Shown one piece after another: positions 36,313-44,297 of a stretch of 64,000 bases of DNA. The stretch is taken from contig NZ_AP017977.1 in NCBI RefSeq assembly GCF_000648235.2, positions 1,798,001 to 1,862,000 of the forward strand, read 5' to 3'. The first letter of the stretch is position 1. Each line of letters opens with the position of its first letter. Position numbers and translations under genes: made by a program. A model generated the notes under the pieces. It was not told the DNA's origin. It did no database searches and saw nothing but the letters and a program-made list of their open reading frames with translations. The stretch is from Neochlamydia sp. S13. Lineage in GTDB: Bacteria > Chlamydiota > Chlamydiia > Chlamydiales > Parachlamydiaceae.

Positions 36313-38139
36313 ATGCACCCTATCTCTTCGGCATCTATTGAAAGCTTGCCCAATGAATTGCTGCTCCCTATCTTGGAGGCTTGCACAGTTCCTTCCTTAT
36401 TTAGCGTCTGTAAAAGATGGCATCATCTGCTGGCTTCTGAAACGATGCCTTCTCTTTATAAAAAAATAGCCCATCTTCATTTCCCCAGGGGGAATGCCAC
36501 TACCCAGCGAACTCTTATGTTAGCTAAAGTTTATCAACTCAATCCTGTACTTACCTCTACTGAAAAAGTTTATCGAGTTTTTAAACAAGTTTTTACCTTA
36601 GCTAAATCTATTTCTCCTTTAGAATTTAAAGAGAAAACAGAAGAAAAAAGAGGCTTAACTCTGGCTAATTACTCTTCTTATCTCTTAAATATTAATCGCC
36701 TTTTACTTTGGAAAAAGCTTCCTGGTGGGGAAGAATACTTGAGCCGAGAAGAAATTAAGCACTTGCCTCTAGAAAAAAAAGGAGAGCTTCTTAGAGATTG
36801 GATTGGAGAAAATTGTAAAAACATCACAATTTTAGATTTATCTAGAGTAGGCTTGACTTATTTACCCCCAGAAATATGCCAGTTATCTCAGCTGCAAGAG
36901 CTTCACTTAAGCAAAAACCAGATCATCAGTCTTCCTGCAGAAATCGGGCAGCTGTCTCAGCTGCGAGTGCTTGAATTAAATCAAAATCAGCTCACCAGTC
37001 TGCCTGCAGAAATAGGTCAATTGTCTCAGCTGGAATGGCTTTACTTAAGCCAAAACCAGCTCGCCAGTCTGCCTGTAGAAATAGGTCAATTGTCTCAGCT
37101 GCAAGTGCTTTACTTAAGTCAAAACCAACTCACCAGCCTTTCTGCAGAAATTGGGCAATTGCCTCAGTTACAAAGGCTTGATTTAAGCCAAAACCAGGTC
37201 GCCAGTCTTCCTGCAGAAATTTGGCAACTGTCTCAGCTGCAATGGCTTTACTTAAGCAACAACCAGCTCACCGCTCTGCCTGCAGAAATCGGCCAGCTGT
37301 CTCAACTACGAGAGCTTTACTTAAATCAAAACCAGCTCACCAGCCTTCCTGCAGAAATATGCCAATTGTCTCAGCTGCAACATCTTTACTTAAATCAAAA
37401 CCAGCTCACCAGCCTTCCTGCAGAAATATGCCAATTGCCTCAGCTGGAATGGCTTTACTTAAGAGAAAACCAGCTCGCCAGTCTTCCTGTAGAAATAGGT
37501 CAATTGTCTCAGCTGCAACATCTTTACTTAAATCAAAACCAGCTCACCAGCCTGCCTGTAGAAATCGGGCAGCTGTCTAAGCTACAATGGCTTGATTTAA
37601 GCCAAAACCAGCTCGCCAGTCTGCCTGCAGGGATCGGGCGGCTTTCTCGGCTGCAATGGCTTTACTTAAGCAACAACCAGCTCACCAGCCTTCCTGCAGA
37701 AATTGGGCAATTGACTCAGCTACAAACGCTTGAATTAAATCAAAGCCAGCTCGCCAGCCTTCCTGCAGAAATATGCCAATTGTCTCAGCTGCAATATCTT
37801 TACTTAACTCAAAACCAGCTCACCAGTCTGCCTGCAGAAATCGGGCAGCTGTCTAAGCTACAATGGCTTGATTTAAGCCAAAACCAGCTCACCAGCCTTC
37901 CCGCAGAAATAGGTCAATTGTCTGAGCTGCAAGAGCTTTACTTAAATGAAAACCAGCTCACCACTCTGCCTGCCGAAATCGGGCAGCTGTCTGATCTGCA
38001 AACGCTTTACTTAAATCAAAACCAGCTCACCAGCCTTCCTGAAGAAATCGGGCAGCTGTCTCGGCTTTCCAAGCTTGAATTAGCGGAAAATCCTTGGAAA
38101 GATATCGCCGAAAAAATAAGGCAGCGTTTTCAATTGTAG
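36313..38139 (+). CDS. F-box-like, leucine-rich-repeat protein 2 (longest; candidate effector)
   Basis: This 608-residue protein has the same layout as LRR protein 1: F-box-like residues about 8-50, a helical linker, and LRR units from about 178. It has eighteen 23-residue repeats against eleven; the length difference is 161 residues, exactly seven units. The last part (about 37517-38139) matches 31165-31787 with a single base difference that I can find (Gly against Arg in one repeat), whereas the N-terminal 170 residues differ at more than ten positions. The repeat tract therefore looks recently copied or resized by recombination. No signal peptide is seen. The function is inferred only from domain architecture. 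Confidence 0.85.
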   Translation: MHPISSASIESLPNELLLPILEACTVPSLFSVCKRWHHLLASETMPSLYKKIAHLHFPRGNATTQRTLMLAKVYQLNPVLTSTEKVYRVFKQVFTLAKSISPLEFKEKTEEKRGLTLANYSSYLLNINRLLLWKKLPGGEEYLSREEIKHLPLEKKGELLRDWIGENCKNITILDLSRVGLTYLPPEICQLSQLQELHLSKNQIISLPAEIGQLSQLRVLELNQNQLTSLPAEIGQLSQLEWLYLSQNQLASLPVEIGQLSQLQVLYLSQNQLTSLSAEIGQLPQLQRLDLSQNQVASLPAEIWQLSQLQWLYLSNNQLTALPAEIGQLSQLRELYLNQNQLTSLPAEICQLSQLQHLYLNQNQLTSLPAEICQLPQLEWLYLRENQLASLPVEIGQLSQLQHLYLNQNQLTSLPVEIGQLSKLQWLDLSQNQLASLPAGIGRLSRLQWLYLSNNQLTSLPAEIGQLTQLQTLELNQSQLASLPAEICQLSQLQYLYLTQNQLTSLPAEIGQLSKLQWLDLSQNQLTSLPAEIGQLSELQELYLNENQLTTLPAEIGQLSDLQTLYLNQNQLTSLPEEIGQLSRLSKLELAENPWKDIAEKIRQRFQL

Positions 38140-38677
38140 AATGGTTGTAAGTGCTTTTTAAATTGTGGTGGGCTAAAATGGAATAAAAAGCTTTTAGACA
38201 TCTTATCTTTAAACAAGTCATCCGCTTTCCTTCCTGCAACTAAGCAAGCTTAAACTAACCTACACATTTATGACGACAAGGATCTTCTCTCTTTTTCTGT
38301 AGAGTGTTATAGCTGGGAGAACAATTTTCCTTGACAGGAAGAAGCTAGGCGTATTGTATTCCATCATGCGGTAGAAGAATTAAAACAAGGCACCAAAAAG
38401 AGCCGTTTTTCTCAAATAAGGCAAAGAATCAATCTCATGCTTTTAACCAAACCAAAATTGCCGAGTCACTTAATCCCCAAAACCTGTGGCTGCTCCTAAA
38501 TGCTTAGAAGGTCTCCCCCCTTTCCGTGAATCTATCTGAAAAAAAAGCGAGGTAGATTATCTGTGAGTTATTTTCATTGATAAGGATACGAATTCGTTTG
38601 ACTGGCTTTTTTAATTTTTTTATATTGTCTTTAAAAAATAACAATGCTGAAAATTTATCACTACCCAAGGAAATAAC
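38140..38677 (+). repeat. Complete inter-LRR module between LRR genes 2 and 3
   Basis: This 538-base stretch is the uninterrupted form of the module. It preserves the target sites of the ISKra4 element (GTGTTATAG near 38306) and of IS1634 copy 1 (ACATTTATGACGACAAG near 38264). It carries the conserved hairpin and the promoter at 38598. No gene I can support lies in it. Confidence 0.85.
38598..38626 (+). promoter_or_regulatory. Promoter of LRR gene 3
   Basis: TTGACT (38598-38603), a 17-base spacer and TATATT (38621-38626) are present. The sequences around them differ slightly from the other copies but both hexamers and the spacing are kept. Confidence 0.7.
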
Positions 38678-40027
38678 ATGCATCCTATCTCTTCGGCATC
38701 TATTGGAAGCTTGCCCAATGAATTGCTACTCCCTATCTTAGAGGCTTGCGTAGTTCCTCCCTTATTTAGCGTCTGTAAAAGATGGCATCATCTGCTGGCT
38801 TCTGAAACGATGCCTTCTCTTTATAAAAAAATAGCACAGCTTCATTTTCCCAAGAAGAATACCACTACCCAGCGAACTCTTATGTTAGCTAAAGTTTATC
38901 AGCTCAATCCTGGACTTACCTCCACCGAAAAAATTTATCAAGTTTTTAAGCAAGTTTTTACCTTAGCTAAATCTATTTCTCCTTTGGAATTTAAAGAGAA
39001 AACAGAAGAAACAAGAGCCTTAACTCTGGCTAATTACTCTTCTTATCTCTTAAATATCAATCGCCTTTTACTTTGGAAAAAACTTCCTGAGGGGGAAGAA
39101 TACTTGAGCCGAGAAGACATTAAGCACTTGTCTCTAGAAAAAAAAGGGGAGCTTCTTAGAGATTGGATTGAAGAAAATTGTAAAAACATCACGGCTTTAG
39201 CTTTATCTAACGCAGGCTTGACTTATTTACCTCCAGAAATAGGCCAGTTATCTCAGCTGCAAGTGCTTTACTTAAATCAAAACCCGCTCACCACTCTGCC
39301 TACAGAAATGGGGCGGCTGTCTCAGCTGACAAGGCTTAACTTACGCGAAAACCAGCTCGCCAGTCTACCTGCAGGGATCGGGCGGCTTTCTCGGCTGCAA
39401 TGGCTTTACTTAAGCAACAACCAGCTCACCAGCCTTCCTGCAGAAATTGGGCAATTGACTCAGCTACAAGCGCTTGAATTAAATCAAAGCCAGCTCACCG
39501 CTCTACCTGCAGAAATCGGGCAGCTGTCTCAGCTAAAATGGCTTTACTTAAATCAAAACCAGCTCACCAGTCTTCCTAAAGAAATCGGGCAGTTGTATGA
39601 GCTGCAAGAGCTTTACTTAAATCAAAACCAGCTCACCGCTCTGCCTGCAGAAATCGGGCAGCTGTCTCAGTTGACACGGCTTAGCTTAAATCAAAACCAG
39701 CTCACCAGCCTTCCTGCAGAAATCGGGCAGCTGTCTAAGCTGCGAAGGCTTGACTTAAATCAAAACCAGGTCGCCAGTCTTCCTGCAGAAATTTGGCAAC
39801 TGTCTCAGCTGCAAACGCTTGACTTAGATGAAAACCAGCTTACCAGTCTTCCTAAAGAAATCGGGCAGCTATCTCAGCTGAAACAGCTTTACTTATACAA
39901 GAACCAGCTCACCAGCCTGCCTGCAGAAATCGGACAGATGCCTTGCCTTAACACGCTTGTATTAACGGAAAATCCTTTGAAAGTGAAAGATATTCCAGGA
40001 AAAATAAGGCAGCGTTTTCAATGGTAG
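38678..40027 (+). CDS. F-box-like, leucine-rich-repeat protein 3 (candidate effector)
   Basis: A 449-residue paralogue with an F-box-like N-terminus (IGSLPNELLLPILEAC, VCKRWHHLLASE) and eleven 23-residue LRR units from about residue 178, then a cap that differs from genes 1 and 2 (NPLKVKDIPGKIRQRFQW). The repeat order is different, but one two-unit block around ASLPAGIGRLSRLQWLYLSN followed by TQLQALELNQSQL is shared with gene 2, indicating exchange between paralogues. GGAAATAAC precedes the ATG. IS1634 copy 2 begins 22 bases after the stop, so the downstream module is missing. Confidence 0.85.
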   Translation: MHPISSASIGSLPNELLLPILEACVVPPLFSVCKRWHHLLASETMPSLYKKIAQLHFPKKNTTTQRTLMLAKVYQLNPGLTSTEKIYQVFKQVFTLAKSISPLEFKEKTEETRALTLANYSSYLLNINRLLLWKKLPEGEEYLSREDIKHLSLEKKGELLRDWIEENCKNITALALSNAGLTYLPPEIGQLSQLQVLYLNQNPLTTLPTEMGRLSQLTRLNLRENQLASLPAGIGRLSRLQWLYLSNNQLTSLPAEIGQLTQLQALELNQSQLTALPAEIGQLSQLKWLYLNQNQLTSLPKEIGQLYELQELYLNQNQLTALPAEIGQLSQLTRLSLNQNQLTSLPAEIGQLSKLRRLDLNQNQVASLPAEIWQLSQLQTLDLDENQLTSLPKEIGQLSQLKQLYLYKNQLTSLPAEIGQMPCLNTLVLTENPLKVKDIPGKIRQRFQW

Positions 40028-40049
40028 AATGGCCGTAAGTACTTTTTAA

Positions 40050-41906
40050 CGGAAGTTCCATTTTCGTATTAGTTTTGAAGTAGTTAATTAGTTTACTATT
40101 AAAGCATTATATCTTTTTTATAAAAAAATGTAGTCACCAAAAACTTGATAAAAATCGTTTTTAGAATTTACATGAATGTTGTTATTAGTGTATTTATGTA
40201 GGTATGCATATAGTAAGATCAAAATTCAAATCAGCCGCCGGCAAAGTTTATGAAACAATTTTGCTGCGAGAATCCTATAGAGAAGGTAAAACCGTCAAAA
40301 AACGCACTGTGGGTAATCTATCCAATTGCACACCTGAAGAAATTGCTGCGATCGAGTTAGCTTTAAAACATAAAGGTAATCTCCAAGCTTTAACCTCGTG
40401 TAATGGAGCCACAATGCAAGAGGGATTATCTGTCGGTGGTGTATGGGTGATATACCAAATGACTAAACGTTTAGGAATTGTGGATGCACTTGGCAATAGC
40501 CGAGAAGGTCAGCTCGCGTTGTGGCAAGTGGTAGCACGCGTATTGGAGCAAGGCTCAAGACTTTCTGCCGTCAGGTTGGCAGAAACCTATGCCATTGCTT
40601 CTGTAATTGGCTTGCAAAAAGGCTTTAACGAAGAAGATCTTTATAAGAATCTTTTGTGGTTATGCCAAAGCCAAGCTTCTATCGAAGATCGATTGTTTAC
40701 TAAAAGTTTTTGTAAGAAAGCTCCTCACTTATTTTTGTATGATGTTACAAGCTCGTATTTAGAAGGCGAGAAGAATCAGCTTGCCGATTGGGGTTATAAC
40801 CGAGACAAAAAGAAAGGTAAGAAGCAAATTGTGATAGGCTTGCTAAGTGCAGCCGATGGCACACCCGTATCCACCGAAGTGTTTAAAGGCAATATGCAAG
40901 ACACTTCTACCTTTTATGCTCAAATCAAAAAAGCCAAAGAACGATTTAAATGTGAAAAAGTCACTTTTGTAGGCGATAGAGGGATGATTAAAAGCGGGCA
41001 GATCGAAAATTTACAAGAGCAGGGTTTTCATTATATTACCGCTATGACAAAAGCTCAAATAGAGACCTTAATGAAAAAAGGTGTGATCGAATATACGCTA
41101 TTTGATAATAACTTGGCTGAAGTTAAAGAAGATGGGATAAGATATATTCTTAAGCGCAATCCTGTGCGCGCCCAGGAAATCGCCCATTCTCGTCTCAGCA
41201 AGCTAGCTAGCATAGAAAAATTGGTCGCTATGCAAAATGCCTATCTACATGCACATCCCAAAGCACAGGTAGAAGTAGCGCTGAAAAAAATTAAAGCTAA
41301 AATCGAGCGTTTAGCGCTTAAAACTTGCGTGACAGTTAGCGCACAAGATAGAAGCTTATCTGTATGCTTCAATCAAGAAATACTAGCTGAGGATGCTAAG
41401 CTAGATGGTTGCTATGTGATTAAAACCGATCTTGCTTGCGACGAAGTGAGCATGCAAGAAGTACATGATCGTTATAAAGATTTAGCTAGAGTAGAATCAG
41501 CTTTTAGAACAGTAAAAAGCGATCTTGAGATACGGCCAGTCTATGTACATTCAGAAGAAAGTACAAGGGGCCATGTTTTAATTGTAATGTTAGTCTACAT
41601 GATTATCAGAGAGCTTGATAGAGCCTGGAAGGACCTTTATTTAACAGTAGAAGAGGGCTTACGCAGCTTATCTACTTTAACGCTAATAGAATGGACAGTA
41701 AATGAAGGCTTAAGTTTTCAGCAAATCCCCGAACCACGTCACCAAAACAGACAAATGCTTGAAGCCTTAAAAGTAGAGTTACCAAAAGTTTTACCAAAGA
41801 ATCATGCGCATGTAGTCACCAGAAAAAAGCGCCGATAACAAGCATAATCTGTTAATAATCAATAATTTGTTTATTACAGATTGTTTCTAAAAAAATGGAA
41901 CTTCCG
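40050..41906 (+). mobile_element. IS1634-type insertion sequence (544-residue type), copy 2, intact
   Basis: The ends are CGGAAGTTCCA at 40050 and its complement ending at 41906. The 6-base duplication TTTTAA lies at 40044-40049 and 41907-41912. The length is 1857 bases. It lies at the right edge of the LRR island. Confidence 0.93.
40204..41838 (+). CDS. IS1634-type transposase, 544 residues
   Basis: An intact DDE-type transposase of the IS1634 group. The start MHIVRSKFKSAAGKVYETIL is preferred because all copies share it. Asp-containing catalytic segments are LFLYDVTSSYLEG (about 178-190) and VTFVGDRGMIKSG (about 257-269). The C-terminal RYKDLARVESAFRTVKSDLE segment has the Glu within the usual IS4-superfamily helix. 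It is very similar to the copy at 62136-63770 and to the frame-shifted copy at 31990-33623, so the element has transposed recently. Confidence 0.92.
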   Translation: MHIVRSKFKSAAGKVYETILLRESYREGKTVKKRTVGNLSNCTPEEIAAIELALKHKGNLQALTSCNGATMQEGLSVGGVWVIYQMTKRLGIVDALGNSREGQLALWQVVARVLEQGSRLSAVRLAETYAIASVIGLQKGFNEEDLYKNLLWLCQSQASIEDRLFTKSFCKKAPHLFLYDVTSSYLEGEKNQLADWGYNRDKKKGKKQIVIGLLSAADGTPVSTEVFKGNMQDTSTFYAQIKKAKERFKCEKVTFVGDRGMIKSGQIENLQEQGFHYITAMTKAQIETLMKKGVIEYTLFDNNLAEVKEDGIRYILKRNPVRAQEIAHSRLSKLASIEKLVAMQNAYLHAHPKAQVEVALKKIKAKIERLALKTCVTVSAQDRSLSVCFNQEILAEDAKLDGCYVIKTDLACDEVSMQEVHDRYKDLARVESAFRTVKSDLEIRPVYVHSEESTRGHVLIVMLVYMIIRELDRAWKDLYLTVEEGLRSLSTLTLIEWTVNEGLSFQQIPEPRHQNRQMLEALKVELPKVLPKNHAHVVTRKKRR

Positions 41907-42060
41907 TTTTAAAAAGCCAATATCTATCATGTTACTAAGCATTAAAGCCTTGATTGCCTTAAGCTGTTAACATTTTAATTTGAGCTACAAGTAAAAGTTA
42001 AATTTTCTATAATCCTGTAATTTTTAAATCTTCTTGATAAATAGGAGGTATTTATTTAGG

Positions 42061-42099
42061 ATGCAAACATATATATACCTTCACTATTTGTTGGCATGA
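42061..42099 (+). CDS. Possible 12-residue leader peptide coupled to plsC
   Basis: An ATG at 42061 follows AGGAGG (42043-42048) by 12 bases and opens a 12-codon frame (MQTYIYLHYLLA) whose TGA overlaps the plsC ATG as ATGA. plsC itself has no visible binding site, so translational coupling through this frame would supply initiation. It is Tyr/Leu-rich. It may be a real leader peptide or the residue of a gene lost when the island separated cmk from plsC. Confidence 0.4.
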   Translation: MQTYIYLHYLLA

Positions 42100-42737
42100 A
42101 ATTTTTTTATCGCTCAATTTATATCTGTACTAAAAAATTCTTTTCATTGTTATTTCGCCATCAAGTGTATGGAAAACACCACCTCCCTGCGGGGCCCTGC
42201 ATTCTTGCTCCTAACCATGCTTCTTTTTTAGATCCCCCTCTTGTAGCTATTTCATGCGATGAGGAAGTCAACTTCCTTGCAAGAGGATCTCTTTTCAACA
42301 ATACAATCTTTAAAAAGTTGATTTCTCACCTAAATTCTTATCCTGTAGGTGGCATCTCGCAAGATATAACCTCACTTAAATTAATTCTTCAATTATTAAA
42401 AGATAGTAAAAAAGTAGTGATTTTTCCTGAAGGCAAGAGAACCCCTACCGGACACTTACTACCCATAAAGCCTGGCATAGGAATGCTTATCAGCAAAAGC
42501 CAGTGCCCGATTATACCTGTCTATATTCATGGTACCTATGAAGCCTGGCCCAAAAAAAAGTGGATACCTAGGTTAGAAGGACAAACGGCTTGCGTTTTTG
42601 GTAAGCCTATCTATTGGGAAGCGTATAAAGATCTGCCCAAGAAAAAAGCACAAGAAGAAATTTCAAATGCTATCCAAAAATCTCTAAAAATGTTAAACTT
42701 CTGGTATTTGAATGGTGCACAAGGAGAACCGCCTTAA
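42096..42737 (+). CDS. plsC: 1-acyl-sn-glycerol-3-phosphate acyltransferase
   Basis: PlsC acylates lysophosphatidate to phosphatidate, the CdsA substrate. The 213-residue length is normal. The acyltransferase motifs are NHASFLDPP (HxxxxD catalytic pair), NSYPVGG, FPEGKRTPTG and CPIIPVYIHGTYEAW. A hydrophobic N-terminal segment fits membrane association. In Chlamydia it directly follows cmk; here it is 14 kb downstream. No argS follows, as it would in Chlamydia. Translation may depend on the short leader frame overlapping its ATG. Confidence 0.93.
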   Translation: MKFFYRSIYICTKKFFSLLFRHQVYGKHHLPAGPCILAPNHASFLDPPLVAISCDEEVNFLARGSLFNNTIFKKLISHLNSYPVGGISQDITSLKLILQLLKDSKKVVIFPEGKRTPTGHLLPIKPGIGMLISKSQCPIIPVYIHGTYEAWPKKKWIPRLEGQTACVFGKPIYWEAYKDLPKKKAQEEISNAIQKSLKMLNFWYLNGAQGEPP

Positions 42738-42855
42738 TGTAGTACGCCTAGCATTGTTTTCTTTTGGAAAATAAATGCCTATTGCATATAAACAAATAGA
42801 TGGTTTTTAAACTAACCGTAATTTAAATTTTTTCAATTTCAAAGGGGTAATTTTT

Positions 42856-43740
42856 ATGTCTACATATTTGGTCACACCTTTTATATCAGGTGAATATCCT
42901 AATAAAGTTATCAAATGGACTACAGAGCATTTAGAAAAGGCCAGAGAATCTAAAAATAACAAGCAAACTTTAATAGCAGCTGGCGTGTTAGCTGCTGACA
43001 CAGCTATCCATGCTATTGCCGTACCCTTATTTGCAATTGCTAGTGCGTTTAGAGTACCTGTGCAAGTAATGTTTTCAAAGAAACCTTGGGCTATTCAGCT
43101 CCTTAATAAAACTAAGCTTGCTAGTCCTAAGAATGTAGCCAAATTAGCCCTCCGTGTATTAGCAACTGCTTTTGCAACTTTGGCCACCTTGGTTATGTCT
43201 TTCATCAAGCCTACAGAGGCTACACGAATTCATGAAACGCTAAAAATCCTTCCTAAGAAAAAAGCTGCTCCTTCAAAAAACACTGAAGAGACTGCAGGTA
43301 GCCAAGAAGAAGACCATGTTGAAGGTAGCGAGGAAGAAAAACAGCCAATTTCTATGAAGGAAGAAATAGCTGCTAAAGCTTATGAGAAGCATAAACACAA
43401 TGTAGAAGCTATCCAAGATCATGAAACAGCAGAAGCTTTACACCCCGCTTCTATTATCGACAAAAAAGAACTATCGACAAACGTGCAAAAGGTAACTCAT
43501 AAGACAGCTGTTGAAGACTCAGAAAAAGCTAAAGAGGAAGCAGAGCTAGCTATGCAACCGAAAGTGGGCTTTACCGAAGAGCTCGTAGCTAAAGCTAAAG
43601 CCAAGCATGCGGCAGCAGTAGAGGCAGTAGTTGAATTAGAAGAAAAAAATGGAAAAGAAGAAGAAAATGCTGTGATAGCTGCAGAAACAGGTATTCCAGA
43701 AGCTCCTCAAGCACCAGCAGCCGAAAAAATTGAAAGCTAA
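42856..43740 (+). CDS. Protein with two hydrophobic segments and an acidic helical tail; possible inclusion-membrane protein
   Basis: A 294-residue protein; the ATG follows AAAGGGG. Residues about 35-75 contain a long hydrophobic stretch (AAGVLAADTAIHAIAVPLFA and on), and about 96-120 another (LALRVLATAFATLATLVMSF), separated by about 20 polar residues. From about 135 the protein is Glu/Lys/Ala-rich and helical, with two related units containing KEEIAAKAYEKHK and TEELVAKAKAKHA. Two hydrophobic lobes followed by a charged cytosolic tail are a feature of chlamydial Inc proteins, but the spacing here is looser than in the classical bilobed form. The assignment is tentative. A terminator follows. 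Confidence 0.65.
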   Translation: MSTYLVTPFISGEYPNKVIKWTTEHLEKARESKNNKQTLIAAGVLAADTAIHAIAVPLFAIASAFRVPVQVMFSKKPWAIQLLNKTKLASPKNVAKLALRVLATAFATLATLVMSFIKPTEATRIHETLKILPKKKAAPSKNTEETAGSQEEDHVEGSEEEKQPISMKEEIAAKAYEKHKHNVEAIQDHETAEALHPASIIDKKELSTNVQKVTHKTAVEDSEKAKEEAELAMQPKVGFTEELVAKAKAKHAAAVEAVVELEEKNGKEEENAVIAAETGIPEAPQAPAAEKIES

Positions 43741-43788
43741 AACTTAGAAAATTTTATTTGGACTTGCTGCTGAGATAGCACATATTAA

Positions 43789-43822
43789 AGGGGTTTAAAA
43801 AGGGTAATCTTTCTAAACCCCT
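43789..43822 (+). terminator. Rho-independent terminator
   Basis: AGGGGTTTA (43789-43797) pairs perfectly with TAAACCCCT (43814-43822), with a 16-base loop and ATTATTTT after it. It lies 49 bases after the stop of the preceding gene. Confidence 0.8.
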
Positions 43823-44297
43823 ATTATTTTGGCTTGCAAATATCTTTTTTTCTCCCTCTTCGTTAGCCAAAAAAGTTTTTCTATAATAGGTCTTTTAACA
43901 ACCCATTCCTACAGATTGCCTAAGCTAGGATGTTCAATAACCTGGAGCGTAAGATTTTATTTACGCAAGAGTCAAAGAAGCTTCTCATCCTCTAAACTTT
44001 TTGTTGATAACAGCTTAAGCTACCCTTCCCTTCCTAAGCAAATATATAAAGGCAGGATGAAAACCCCTCTAGCTATCCAATAATACTAAAGGCCAACTAA
44101 AAAAAGATCCCTTAGTCTATAAGCTTTCTGCTTCTAGACTCTATATCTTAATGTTCTCTTTTTAAATAGCGCCTGCTTTTCTTAGGATTAATACATAAGA
44201 AAATTAAGGGATAGGCTATGAAATAGGTTAAAGAGAATTTTAGACGATCACCCCCGTAGTCTCCTATTTTTTTAAGACCTACGTATGATTATATATT
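43823..44297. other. Intergenic region between convergent genes
   Basis: These 475 bases hold no supported gene. An 84-codon plus-strand frame lacks a binding site and any recognisable feature. No RNA gene or repeat is evident. Confidence 0.5.

Noticed and set aside
37221-37580. Open frame of 119 codons inside LRR gene 2 in another frame
   Set aside because: It is a by-product of the repeat structure, with the same out-of-frame pattern repeated; no independent start signal.
36890-38100. Regular 69-base repeats resembling an array
   Set aside because: The period equals 23 codons of leucine-rich repeats in an open frame; there are no unique spacers, so it is not a CRISPR array.
43829-44083. 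84-codon plus-strand frame between convergent genes
   Set aside because: It lacks a binding site, lies after a strong terminator and has no recognisable features.
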